NCBI GenBank assembly: GCA_032164245.1
Contig: JAVMKO010000001.1
Span: 64,152,892 to 64,216,891 of the forward strand
Reading direction: 5' to 3'
Origin: Sternotherus odoratus
Taxonomy: Eukaryota > Chordata > Testudines > Kinosternidae
DNA: 64,000 nt
The position numbers were made by a program, and so were the translations under genes. The notes beneath the pieces are model-generated. The model saw only the letters and a program-made list of their open reading frames with translations. It was not told the origin of the DNA and did not search any database. Positions 23,643 through 33,282 of this stretch are shown in pieces; the first letter of the stretch is position 1, and every line of letters starts with the position of its first letter.

Positions 23643-24693
23643 CAGTAAAACCCCGATTTAACGGACCCCGATTTAACGGACTTCGGATGCAACGGACAAA
23701 ATTTATGAGCAAGTCTGATGCATCCCAAATCTGTTTTTTGGGGGCTGGCTGCCGGCTCCCCGCTGTCTCCCGGTTCCAGGCATTGGGGGGGCTGCCTGCC
23801 GGCTCCCCGCTGCCGCCCGGGTCCAGGCAGCGGGCAGGCTGACTGCCGGCTCCCCGCTGCCGCCCGGGTCCAGGCAGCGGGCGGGCTGACTGCTGGCTCC
23901 CCGCTGCCGCCCGGGTCCAGACAGCGGGGGGGCTGCCTGCCGGCTCCCCGCTGCCGCCTGGGTCCAGGCAGTGGGGGGGCTGCCTGCCGGCTCCCCGCTG
24001 CCGCCCGGGTCCAGGCAGCGGGCGGGCTGACTGCCGGCTCCCCGCTGCCGCCCGGGTCCAGGCAGCGGGCGGGCTGACTGCCGGCTCCCTGCTGCCTCCC
24101 GGGTCCAGGCAGCCGGCGGGCTGCCCACCGGCTCCCTGCTGCCGCCTGGGTCCCGGCAGCGGGAGGGTTCGGTGCCGGCTCCTGGCTCCCACCCAAGTCC
24201 CACCAGCTGGCGGGCTGGCTCCCGGCTCCCGCCCGAGTCCCACCAGCGGGCGGGCTGGCTGACGGTTCTCGGCTGCTGCCTGGGTCCCAGCAGCCAGGAC
24301 CTGGGCAGGCTAGCTGAAGGCTCCCAGCTGTCGCCCAGGTCCCAGCAGCCGGGATCCAGGCGGGCTGGCTCCCGGCTCCCGCCCGGGTCCCAGCAGCGGG
24401 CAGGCTGGCTGACGGTTCCCGGCTGCCGCCCGGGTCCCAGCAGCCGGGACCTGGGCGGGCTGGCTGAAGGCTCCCGGCTGCCCCCCGGGTCCCAGCAGCC
24501 GGGACCCGGGCGGGCTGGCTGAAGGCTCCCGCCCGGGTCCCAGCAGTGGGCGGGCTGCAGAGCTGCCGCCCCGACCCTGTGGCGGGCGGGCTGCTGCTCC
24601 CACAGCTCGTTTTTTTAAAAATTAAATAACGGACTTTTGGATTTAACGGACACCCCCTTGCCCGAATTAGTCCGTTAAATGGAGGTTTTACTG
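23643..24693 (+). mobile_element. Pogo/Tigger-like non-autonomous element with tandem repeats, nested
   Basis: The left end is CAGTAAAACCCCGATTTAAC, followed by two more CGATTTAACGGAC-type words. The right end read inward is CAGTAAAACCTCCATTTAAC. TA flanks both sides (23641-23642 and 24694-24695), as for the Tc1/mariner-pogo superfamily. Between the ends lie AACGGAC motifs and a GC-rich array (separate entry). A second copy in opposite orientation is at 63500-63851. No transposase is present. Alanine/proline-rich frames across the array on both strands are artefacts of the repeat. Confidence 0.85.
23754..24590 (+). repeat. 47-bp minisatellite changing into a 150-bp higher-order array
   Basis: The word GGCTCC recurs at exactly 47-bp steps from 23754 (23801, 23848, 23895, 23942, 23989, 24036, 24083, 24130, 24177, 24224), giving eleven units without any indel. 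From 24224 the sequence follows a 150-bp period: 24224/24374/24524, 24264/24414 and 24319/24469. The unit is roughly 'ccggctccccgctgccgccc' followed by gggtccaggcagcgggcgggctgactg in variants. The array is entirely inside the pogo-like element. Confidence 0.93.
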
Positions 24694-24959
24694 TACTGTA
24701 ATGATCAATAATAATTAATAAGCATGTTATAAAAACACATTTATATTTCCAAGATCACTGCTCTTATAATTTATACTCAGGAGAAGGAGAAAATTCCTGA
24801 AAATATTCATTTTTAGGCGGGGGTTTGGAAGACTTGACATTTTAGTGAAAGGGGTTCACAGGTGGTTAAAGTTTGGGAATCACTGCTCTACAGTATGCAG
24901 AAGATTCCAGAGTTCTCTGTTAGCCTAGTTTTAGCAGCACAAACATGGACTATTCATTG

Positions 24960-25400
24960 CATTTCTGGTAGAGTAGGGTGAAATTTTTTCAGCAAATAGC
25001 GATTTCACCAAAAATGCATTTTTTAGGGCTATGAAATTACTCACTAATTTGGGTCAAATTCAACTAATAGTTGTGACTGAAAAAAAGAAACTCCTCCAAA
25101 AAGTCAAAATGTTTTCATTTGACCATTTCAAAACACTTCAATTTGCCTTTTTCTTTGATACAAAATTTTCTTTACAAATTTGCCCGGTTGAAAACACACA
25201 CACACGTGTCAGGACAACCGAAAACATGTAGGTTGACTCGAAACAAAAGAAAACATAAAACAGTTTTTTGATGTGATGTATTTTTTTTAAAAAATTGGTT
25301 TGCGTTTGCATCAAACTGCATTTTTTTCCCTCCCCCGTTATATTTTTTTGGTTTGACCTCCCCTCACCAAAAAATCCATTATCGCTCAGCTCTAATTTGA
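24960..25400. repeat. AT-rich MITE-like repeat (family A, copy 3)
   Basis: Starts TAGAGTAGGGTGAAATTTTT and ends TCGCTCAGCTCTAATTTG. The interior consists of AAAATTTT/TTTCATTTGACC words. The terminal AGAG.../...CTCT words agree with the 28768-29129 copy. A CA run lies at about 25194-25207. Confidence 0.45.
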
Positions 25401-25529
25401 GACCTCTGGCACTTGCACAATGAGAAGCTAAAATTTAGTCCAATAGAATTAGATTACCAACCTGATGAATGTTTCTCTTTTGTTTACTGAGAAGCGCAAA
25501 TCTTCTGTAGTGAACAAATTTTCCTCTTG

Positions 25530-26340
25530 TAGCAGGATGTCCCAAGATGTCCCAAGTGTCCAGTGGAGGGCAACAAAAATGATTAGGAGTCTGGAGCACA
25601 TGACTTAAGAGGAGAGGCTGAGGGAACTGGGATTGTTTAGTCTGCAGAAGAGAAGAAAGAGGGGGGATTTGATAGCAGCCTTCAACTATCTGAATGGGGG
25701 TTCCAAAGAGGATGGATCTAGACTGTTCTCAGTGGTACCAGATGACAGAACAAGGAGTAATGGTCTCAAGTTGGAGTGGGGGAGGTATAGGTTGGATATT
25801 AGGAAAAACTTTTTTTTACTAGGAGGGTGGTGAAGCACTAGGAGGGTTACCTTGGGAGGTGGTGGAATCTCCTTCCTTAGAGGTTTTTAAGGTCAGGCTT
25901 GACAAAGACCCGGCTGGGATGATTTTGTTGGGGTTGTTCCTGCTTTGAGCAGGGGGTTGGACTAGATCAGTCGTTCTCAACTCTGGTCCACTGCTCATTC
26001 AGGGAAAGCCCCTGGCATGCCAGGCCCATTTGTGTATGTGCCGTCTCCATAGGTATAGCCGATCACGGTTCCCACTGGCCACTCCAGGCCAATGGGGGCT
26101 GTGGAAAGTGGCGTGGTCCAAGGGATGTTCTGTCCACCACTTCCTGTAGCCTCCATTGGCTTGGATCAGTGAATCGCGGCCAGTGGGAGCCACGATCGGC
26201 TGAACCTGCGGAGGTGGCAGGTACTCAAACCGGCCTGGTGCATCAGGGCTTTCCCTGAACAAGTGGTGGACCAGATTTGAGAACCACTGGGATGGATGAT
26301 CTCCTGGGGTCCTTTACAACCCTGATTTTCTATAATTATA
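25530..26340 (+). mobile_element. CR1 LINE 3' fragment, interrupted by hAT MITE
   Basis: From about 25558 the sequence encodes the last part of CR1 ORF2 with indels: 'gtggagggcaacaaaaatga', 'gggggatttgatagcagcct' and 'ttcaactatctgaatggggg'. The 3' tail follows (GGTTGTTCCTGCTTTGAGC, AGGGGGTTGGACTAGAT). The tail breaks at 25967 and resumes at about 26292 with GATGATCTCCTGGGGTCC and ends near CTATAATTATA. The break is filled by the hAT MITE 25968-26289. The 5' end is truncated in ORF2, the usual LINE outcome. The frame at 25633-25833 is part of ORF2. Confidence 0.9.
25968..26289. mobile_element. hAT-type MITE inserted in a CR1 tail
   Basis: The left end reads CAGTCGTTCTCAACTCTGG and then TCCACTGCTCATTCAGGGA. 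The right end read inward is CAGTGGTTCTCAAATCTGG and then TCCACCACTTGTTCAGGGA, so the inverted repeats run over 40 bp with a few changes. Flanks GACTAGAT (25960-25967) and GGATGGAT (26290-26297) agree at only 5 of 8, but the uninterrupted CR1 tail (GGACTAGATGATCTCC) shows the insertion point directly. The GC-rich core (CCAATGGGGGCTGTGG) resembles the elements at 27913-28266 and 58264. Confidence 0.85.
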
Positions 26341-26344
26341 TGTA

Positions 26345-26849
26345 ACAGACCTTTTGGTTTTCTCATTCAACCAGTATAAACAATGAGGTTTACATAAAAC
26401 TGGGCAATTAGGAAAATGCTCAGGTTTAAGTCATCATATTAAAAATGTATGACAATTGTAATTATTTAATAATTACACATACCTAATTATGCTTCTAAAA
26501 CAATTACAATTAGGCACCAATTCCAGTATTTGTATATAATGTTCCACTGCCTTAGAAGTCCTATGGGTATAGAAATGAAGCAAATACATATTGAAATAAA
26601 TAAAATTGGCGAGAAAATGCTATCTGTGCACTATTGTTTTAGAGAACAGTATTTCTTAAAATACAAAGAGTAAGAATAGTTAATAATGGACAAAATTACC
26701 AGTTTGCACGTTACAAGGATATTTGACTATGCCACCTATTCAAAATTATGTCAATCCAAAATGAGAAACAACCACCCTACTACAAACTATGAATAACCCC
26801 TCACATATCCTGCTTAGTGGATCAGGACCCATTCAAACTCCAGTTGGGG
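26345..26849. other. AT-rich unique DNA, no gene seen
   Basis: Nothing recognised. Confidence 0.5.
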
Positions 26850-27396
26850 AGAAGGAACTTTTAGCTCAATGATTAGGGCATGCACCCAGAAGTGGGAGAG
26901 CCAACTTCACTGCCCACCTCTGTCTGATGTGGAGAAAGGATTTGAACTTGGGTCTTCTCCCACATTTTAGGGGATTGCTTCAAATCTTGTTGTGGGATAT
27001 TCTGATGTGGGTCTCCCTCAGTCCGTACTGTTGAAGATGTTCCAGTGTGTCAATAATTAAATAGTCATTAGGCCAGAGAGAGCACATGACAGAAATGACT
27101 TACAGCCTGGTAGTGAGGGAACCCACCTGGGTGGTGGAAGACCCAGAGTCCAGTCCTCTGACTCCAAAGTGGAATAGCTTCAACAGTACGGACTGAGGGA
27201 GACCCACATCAGAATAGCCCAGGGGTTAGAGCAGCACTCTCCTCAGAGTCAGAATGCCCCCTTCCGATAATTTCTTCCTATCAGGCAGGTAGAGGGGGAA
27301 ATTCATCCTGGCTGAGTGCTCTGACTACTGGACTTAAAGTTACAAAGAAACCATCAGGCCTCCTGCTCCAGTGTTTCTTATGTCTTAGGTGCCTAA

Positions 27397-27691
27397 GAGC
27401 TGGTCCTCACTACTGGAGGGGATCGACGGCAGATATGCAACTTCAGCTACGTGATTCATGTAGCTGAAGTTTGCGTATCTGCAGCTGACTTACCTGCCGT
27501 CCTCATGGCAGCGGCAGTCGGCGGCACACTCCCCCGTCGACTCCAGCTTGCGCCTCCCGGCAAGCTGGAGTCCCAGAGTCAACGAGGGAGCCGCGGGTGA
27601 TCGATTTCTCGTGTCTTCACAAGACACGAGAAATTGATCTCCAAAAGATCGATCGTTACCCGCCGATCCAGCGGGTACTGAAGACCAGCCC
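27397..27691. mobile_element. PIF/Harbinger-like MITE, TAA duplication
   Basis: The left end GAGCTGGTCCTCA pairs with the right end read inward, GGGCTGGTCTTCA. A perfect 3-bp TAA duplication lies at 27394-27396 and 27692-27694, typical of PIF/Harbinger. The interior is palindromic in pieces: CAACTTCAGCTACGTG against ATGTAGCTGAAGTTTG near 27440-27472, and TTTCTCGTGTCTTCACAAG around 27605-27632, a perfect small hairpin on AAGACACGAGAAA. Non-coding. Confidence 0.88.
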
Positions 27692-27912
27692 TAAGATTGC
27701 TAATGCTGGGAGAAGGGTTCCAGGCTGTGGATTGCAATCAGAGATAGGCACCTCCGTTCAGTCCAGGCTGAAGCACCTAATTCTCTGAGAGGGACAGCAC
27801 TTACCTTTCACTGGCATATCTCAATGGCTATATAAGGCAACTGCCTGCCTAGTATGCTGGTGCTTGGGGATCCCTTTCTTGAGTGCCTATCTCTTCAAAG
27901 GCACTGTACAGG

Positions 27913-28266
27913 CAGAGGTTGGCAACTTTTGGAATGTGGCCCACTAGGGTAATCTGCTGGTGGGACTTGAGACATTTTGTTTACACTGACCTTCCGCAGG
28001 CACAGCTCCCGCAAGTCCCAGTGGCCACGGTTTGCCATTCCCGGCCAATGGGAGCTGTGGGAAGCGGCACAGGCCACAGGGACATGCTGGCTGCTGCTTC
28101 CTGCAGCTCCCATTGGCCGGGAACAGCTAACTGTGGTCACTGGGAATTGAGCTGCAGGATGTGGGGCGTGCCTGCTGAAGGTCAACATCAGCTAAATGTC
28201 TCACGGCCAACCAGCAGGTTACCACTGGGATCAGCTGGGCCACATGCCGAAGGTTGCTAACTCCTG
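27913..28266. mobile_element. hAT-type MITE
   Basis: The left end CAGAGGTTGGCAACTTTTGG is followed by AATGTGGCCCA. The right end read inward is CAGGAGTTAGCAACCTTCGG, then CATGTGGCCCA. Flanks GTACAGG and GTATAGG adjoin the ends and agree at 6 of 7; an exact 8-bp pair is not certain because of a one-base ambiguity at the right end. It shares the CCCGGCCAATGGGAGCTG core with the hAT fragments at 26.0 and 58.3 kb. Non-coding; frames at 27883-28260 are chance. Confidence 0.78.
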
Positions 28267-28552
28267 GTATAGGAAGTCTAGGCACATAACACAGGCTTTG
28301 TGGATCTCATTGTTTCACTGATTTTTCTAGGTGCCTAACGTTTAGGCACTCCAATAATGAGAGCTACAACACCTAATTTCCTTTGTGCATCCAGGCTGTA
28401 AATTACTTGTTTTATGCAAGTGAAATAGGTGTATTGAGTCTAAAAGGATTACCCATAAGCTTAAAGTAAAACACATGCTTCAAAACTTTGCTGTATAGGC
28501 CATAGATGAGGATAATAAAACATATGGTTCTGAGACTAAATTTTGTTTTGTT

Positions 28553-28659
28553 TAGGGTGACCAGAGACAGTCCTGACTTTTTGGTCTTTTTCTCATATAG
28601 GCTCCTACTACTCCCCAGCCCCTGTCCTGATTTTTCACATTTGCTGTTTGGTCACCCTA
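28553..28659. mobile_element. 107-bp hAT-type MITE, perfect TSD
   Basis: The left end TAGGGTGACCAGAGACAGTC pairs with the right end read inward, TAGGGTGACCAAACAGCAAA; the first 11 bases are identical. Perfect 8-bp duplications GTTTTGTT lie at 28545-28552 and 28660-28667. The termini match those of the 1248-bp element at 54845-56092 (TAGGCTGACCATA), and both share the following GACAGTCC word, so this is likely a short relative of that element. Confidence 0.9.
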
Positions 28660-28767
28660 GTTTTGTTTGTGTTTTGCTTAAATACTACAGTAATGAACAC
28701 TTCCTAGAAAAGACTATAAAGAATAATCAATATCTAATATCTTACCTTGTTCCATTATTTGTATATA

Positions 28768-29129
28768 GAGCTGTTTGAAATTTTTCAAACAAAATTTGTT
28801 TTCACTGAAAAATTGCCTGTTTTGGAAAACAAAGAATTTATCAAAACACTGCATATTTTAGAAAAATTATTGTTTTAAAGATATTTTTAATGACATTTTT
28901 AAATTATTTTAAATCAAAAACAATACTGAAACCATCAATATGTGTATCAATTTTTAATTTATTGGAAAGCATGGTCTTGAGTAAATGAAAATTTCAATTT
29001 GCAATGACTTTTTGAAAAAAAATGGTTTCACATAAAATTTAAACATGATCAGTTTCAAACCCTTGAAATGGAAACAATCTTGAAGTGTTGATTTTTTCCC
29101 CCATTTTTACTTATTTTTTCATTCAGCTC
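28768..29129. repeat. AT-rich MITE (family A, copy 4)
   Basis: The left end GAGCTGTTTGAAATTTTTC and the right end read inward GAGCTGAATGAAAAAATAAG form short diverged inverted repeats. Flanks TGTATATA (28760-28767) and TGTACATT (29130-29137) agree at 6 of 8, suggesting an 8-bp duplication. The interior is over 75 percent A/T by eye. This is the best-bounded of four related copies. Confidence 0.55.
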
Positions 29130-29139
29130 TGTACATTGT

Positions 29140-31005
29140 ATTCTTATAGTATCAGTGATTATTTGTTGACTTTACTGATTTTATCGAGATACTTGACATT
29201 TATTTTCTTACATTTGTTCTCAATCAAGTACGTACAGTTTTTAAGGTTAGAAAATACTTCTATTATTCCCAATTAATTCCATTCAAAGTTATGCCTTTTG
29301 GACTTAGAAGCAGCTTTTTTTTTGGTTCCTGAACATTATCTTTCTCACGCTGACAATGTGTATGTTGATTTTGCTTTGACTAGTTCCCGAGTCAGTCTAG
29401 TATGATGTGCAATCATCTTTATCGACAGTCTTCTGTTTGTGCTTTTAGCCAAAAAATATAGCATGTATATCCTGCTGTAACTATGCAGGATCAATGCAGC
29501 TTTCTGTCATACAGGCAGCACAACTATGTCGGCATGTTCACAAAATTTACAGCAGGGTAGTGGTAATAATAGAAGTAGTATCACAATAGAGGTGTCACAT
29601 GAAAGAGGCAAAATGGTCTTTCCGTTGTAAGTTAGTTCAGGCACAGAATGGCAATATGGAATCAATTTACAACACTAAATAATCTTTCAGTGCAGTGGAT
29701 TCCTGAAAAACCACTGAAGGATTAAAATAAAAGATTAATGGGTTATCTCTTGTTGCACCAATTAGCAGGAGGCTAGGAGATAAGTCATTTATCAGCAGTT
29801 CATTGTTAACTCATTGAGAAAGCTGGCACCGTTATGCTAAAAGAATTACGTGATCTTGCATACTATATGCAACCAGAAGGATATTGTTTTGCATAAGCTA
29901 TGTAGTTTAATTAATTTTAGATAAATACCTATTTCTTCTGTACTGTATCAGATTGTGCAAAATGAAGGATCTTAATAGTTCTCAGAGAAGATGGCAGATT
30001 CAAGAGAGGCCAAGAGGGTTTGATCTTTGGGTGTACTTATAATGCATATTGAGGTCCTAAACTGCAGCTGCTTCATAGCCTCCCTCCACGGAGACTGACT
30101 ATGCAACAAGAGTCCTGACAGTAATTATTTCACTAAGAGTTTTTATACTTCAGTGAAAGCTTTTTTTTTTTTTTTTTTAAAGCTGAATGGCTGCTTTGCT
30201 GACTGAGATTGTCTGGTGTCGTGACTGCCTTTGTGACCAGAGCTGAGCTGAGCTGCTGGGTTGAGGGTTGTTTACTTGCAAATTAGCAAGTGATATTAAA
30301 GCAAGGCTAACAATAAGTGAGTAGCAGGAGTCTGCAGAAGCACATACTCCTTTCTCACAGATTGCTTTGGCTCAGAGGCTTTTGTTAACATTCTGGTGAC
30401 CTGTCTAAACTTTTCCCACCACTGCTAAAACAGGTTCTGCTCCACCAATATAAGCAAGCTTGTGGTGGTGACCAATGGCTGCTGCCACCATTATATGGAC
30501 CATGTCAATTTACAATTCATGTTTTAAACCTGTTATCTTTTTCACCTGAATTATATGCAATCAAATAATAGGTCACAGTCTGGCTCCTCTCCAGGTCCTG
30601 TATGCCACGTTTGTCATAAAAAGGCTGCAGTATCTCAGGAGGAGATTTTCTTTATTATAGGCATTGTTGTGCAGAACTGGTGAACATGGCTATAGGCTTC
30701 CATGCCCTCCTGCATTGGCCCTGGAGTACAGGTGTGGCTAAGGATGGGAGAGACCATAGCACTGTGAGCTAGGACCATTTTGGGGCCATAAAGTAGCCCA
30801 CTGGAGTATGCTGTAAGTTAGAACAGTCTCCTGGCTGACCTAACCTACAGCACGTGCTGTGCTGCTTCTGAACACAGGCAGAATCCATGTGGCACAAAGA
30901 TGTTTAAAAGCCATAATTTACTATCAGTGCCACTTTTCTGGACTGCATATTCTGGTATTTCAGCAACCTGAAGTGTTCAAAAATCATTAATCATGCCAAG
31001 AAAAA
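29140..31005. other. Unique DNA, no gene seen
   Basis: A poly-T run of about 18 lies at 30160-30178, followed by a small GAGCTGAGCTGAGCTGCTG run at 30240-30258. No gene or named repeat recognised. Confidence 0.5.
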
Positions 31006-31009
31006 ATAT

Positions 31010-31235
31010 GATTTAAATTATCATAAAATGTAGGTCTCTTTTTTTTTACCTTGTGGGTTTTGAGCCTTTAGGTTGTATATTTTCAAACTTTTGTCCACTG
31101 TCATTCAGGCTGGGAACTTACTTTTAAAAAAACTTGAGGTTTTTATGTGATCACATGACTGTAGGAGCTGAAGTTTTAAGAAAATTACCAGATATCACAA
31201 GACTCAAGATAAAATTATAAGAGGTGGTAACTGAA
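31010..31235. repeat. MITE-like repeat (family B, copy 1)
   Basis: Shared words with 52925-53190: TTTTGAGCCTTTAGG, then GTGATCACATGACTGTAGGA, AGCTGAAGTTTTAAGAAAA, and near the end ACTCAAGATAAAATTATAAG. Ends are not sharp. Confidence 0.5.
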
Positions 31236-31348
31236 TTTTCCTACATCAGACTCTAGTTCAATATGAATAATGTTATTATTTGTTGTTCATGGGGTCTTCC
31301 ATGTACATAGCATTTTACAAGTACTTAAAAGACAGAGGGACAAATATA

Positions 31349-31436
31349 GATCTCAGATACACTGGTGTATATCTGGATAATCTCTATAGACTTTAAAGGA
31401 ATTATTCCAGATTTATATTGGAGCAACTGAGATCAG
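31349..31436. repeat. Old palindromic repeat
   Basis: GATCTCAGATACACTGGTGT and ATATCTGGATAAT face ATTATTCCAGATTTATATTGG and then AGCAACTGAGATC, making an imperfect palindrome about 85 bp long. Related text is at 21850-21935 and about 37160-37250. I know the type from sauropsid genomes but cannot name it. Confidence 0.5.
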
Positions 31437-31482
31437 TCTCCTGAGTTTGTAATCTAATTTACATAGACAAATATGATATATA

Positions 31483-32085
31483 GATATGAGTCAACAGTGT
31501 CACCTTGTTGCCAAGAAGGCTAATGGCATATTCAGATGCATTAGTAGGAGTTTTACCAGCAAATCGAGGGAAGTGATTATTCCCTTCTATTCGGCATTAG
31601 TGATGCCACATCTGGAGTACTGCATACAGATTTGGGTGCTCCACTACAGAAAGGGTGTGGACAAATTGGAGAGTCCAGCAAAGGGCAATTAAAATGATTG
31701 GGAGCTAGGGTACATGATTTATGAGGAGAGGCTGAGGGATCTGGGCTTATTTAGTCTTCAGAAGAGAAGAGTGAGGGGGGATTTGATAGAGGCCTTCAAC
31801 TACCTGAACGGGGGTTCCAAAGAGGATGGAAATCGGCTGTTCTCAGTGGTAGCAGATGACAGAACATCTGGATATTAGGAAAAACTATTTCACTAGGAGG
31901 GCGTGAAGCACTGGAATGAGTTATCTAGGGAGGTGGTGGAATCTCCATCCTTAGAGGTTTTAAGGTCAGGCTTGACAAATCCCTGGCTGGGGTGATTTAG
32001 TTGAGGTTGATCCTGCTTTGAGCAGGGGGTTGGGACTAGATGACTTCCTGAGGTCTCTTCCAACCCTATTTTTCTATGATTTTAT
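31483..32085 (+). mobile_element. CR1 LINE 3' fragment
   Basis: The frame 31486-31692 encodes the C-terminal ORF2 segment: AKKANGIFRCISRSFTSKSR, then a VMPHLEYCIQIW block (typical CR1 '.RPHLEYCVQFW') and the DKLESPAKGN block. Indels and stops follow. The 3' tail (TTGATCCTGCTTTGAGCAGG, then TGACTTCCTGAGGTCTCTTC) ends CTATTTTTCTATGATTTTAT at about 32085. It is 5'-truncated, dead, and in the same orientation as the 25.5-kb copy. Confidence 0.92.
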
Positions 32086-32089
32086 GGGA

Positions 32090-33282
32090 AAAAGGAAGGG
32101 AGATGATGAGGGGGATGAACATTGGAAGTCTTCATTAAATATGTGTTTAAGGAAGGATTTGAAAGCGGGATCTTAACAGACAAAAACACTACTCCAAACT
32201 AATGGATGGATATGTTTATCTGTATTAATTATACAAGTACTGTATATTAAGTGTGTTGGATACAGGCTTTAACTGCAAGCCTAGTCTCTCTTTATACAGA
32301 TGCTATTTGCTAAACATATTGCCCAGCCTGACTATGAGAGGAAATGCAAGTACCTCTTCCATTTCCTAGCATGCCCAGTTGGAGGGAGCAACTCGTGGCT
32401 TGGCAGCTCTGTCCTCTTCTGTTTTGGCTTGCTTGGAGACACAAGGTAGATATGTATGACTTCACTGAGTTTATATTGATTTCATGAATTTGAAAACCAT
32501 GCTCAAATAAATAGGCATATGGGATGCAATGTCCTGGGAATATTCCCTCCAGATTTCTGATGGAGACTGTGGAATCAGTAAAAAGAAAGCCCTGGAAACT
32601 CTGTCCCAGGTTTCGCCCATTGTTTGTTCTGAGAGGATTTTGGTAGCAGTTCTAGTCAGTGTTGCATGAATTTTCACACAGGGCAGACATAAATAATCAG
32701 TCTCATCACTTACATAGCTCATTTTGGAGTTGCCATGATTTAAGGAGCTCCTTGTGTACTTGGGATTTAGCAGGGACATCCACAGAAGATGGAAACAGCG
32801 CATCTGCCCATTCCTCCCTTCTACTGTGGTTTCAGGACTGTGGTAGCTCCCACACCTGTTTTGCGCATTGGAGGCAATTGATACTGACTGTTGTCATGCG
32901 ATTGAAATAACCTTTTGTAACCTTGGTACATTTCAGGCTTCTGGAATCATGAAAAAATGAGCAGTCTTGTGGTAGCACTGAGAAATCAGGACGGCTGCTG
33001 CAGTGTGTTACTCATGATGCTGTAGTAAAATGATAAGGAGGGAGTTTCACACCAATGGGTCAGAAAGATCACTGTTCCCAGTATCCATCAGGAGCTGTCA
33101 AGCAGCTACCTATGAGAGATACTGGTTCACAGAAGCAGTCAGAAAACTGGTTGTAAAACACCAGGAAAAAGTGGGGAAAAATGAATTGATTTTCCTCTTT
33201 CCCTCTCCCCCACCATTAAAAAAAACCCTGAATTGATACGCATGTGCTCAATGAGGTGGTGTATGCACCTTGTACATATAGG
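32090..33282. other. Unique DNA, no gene seen
   Basis: Overlapping frames at 32471-32803 (minus) and 32659-32910 (plus) have no recognisable domain and are taken as chance. Confidence 0.45.

Larger units (their letters stand above)
23102..24885. mobile_element. hAT element interrupted by a pogo-like element
   Basis: The left end CAGTGGTTCCCAAGCTGGG (23102) pairs with the right end read inward, CAGTGATTCCCAAACTTTA (24885). Flanks CTGTACAG (23094-23101) and CTCTACAG (24886-24893) agree at 7 of 8, the hAT duplication length. Removing the insertion at 23643-24693 and its TA leaves about 0.73 kb of hAT sequence with no transposase. The TTACAGGGGGTTCTCAAGG region near 23150 is typical of the family as I remember it. 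Confidence 0.82.
26850..28390. repeat. Composite repeat with alternating tRNA-like modules (copy 2)
   Basis: The architecture is the same as at 4011-5250. A plus-strand tRNA-like module (about 26872-26930, TTAGCTCAATGATTAGGGCA) is followed by a minus-strand B box (GAAGACCCAAGTTCAAATCC read on minus, about 26940-26960). Two further plus-strand modules follow (about 27104-27160 and 27213-27262, GCCCAGGGGTTAGAGCA), then a minus-strand module near 27310-27340. The arms 26998-27036 and 27178-27216 are perfect reverse complements over 39 bp. TAGGTGCCTAA words lie at 27386 and 28329. Inserted within it are a Harbinger-like MITE (27397-27691) and a hAT MITE (27913-28266). Outer limits are approximate. 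Confidence 0.6.

Noticed and set aside
23754..24224. CRISPR-like array from regular 47-bp spacing
   Set aside because: Units are similar over their full length with no unique spacers, and the DNA is vertebrate; it is a minisatellite.
23569..24603. Alanine/glycine/proline-rich frames of 97-224 codons
   Set aside because: They follow the 47-bp and 150-bp arrays in the pogo-like element and occur in several frames on both strands.
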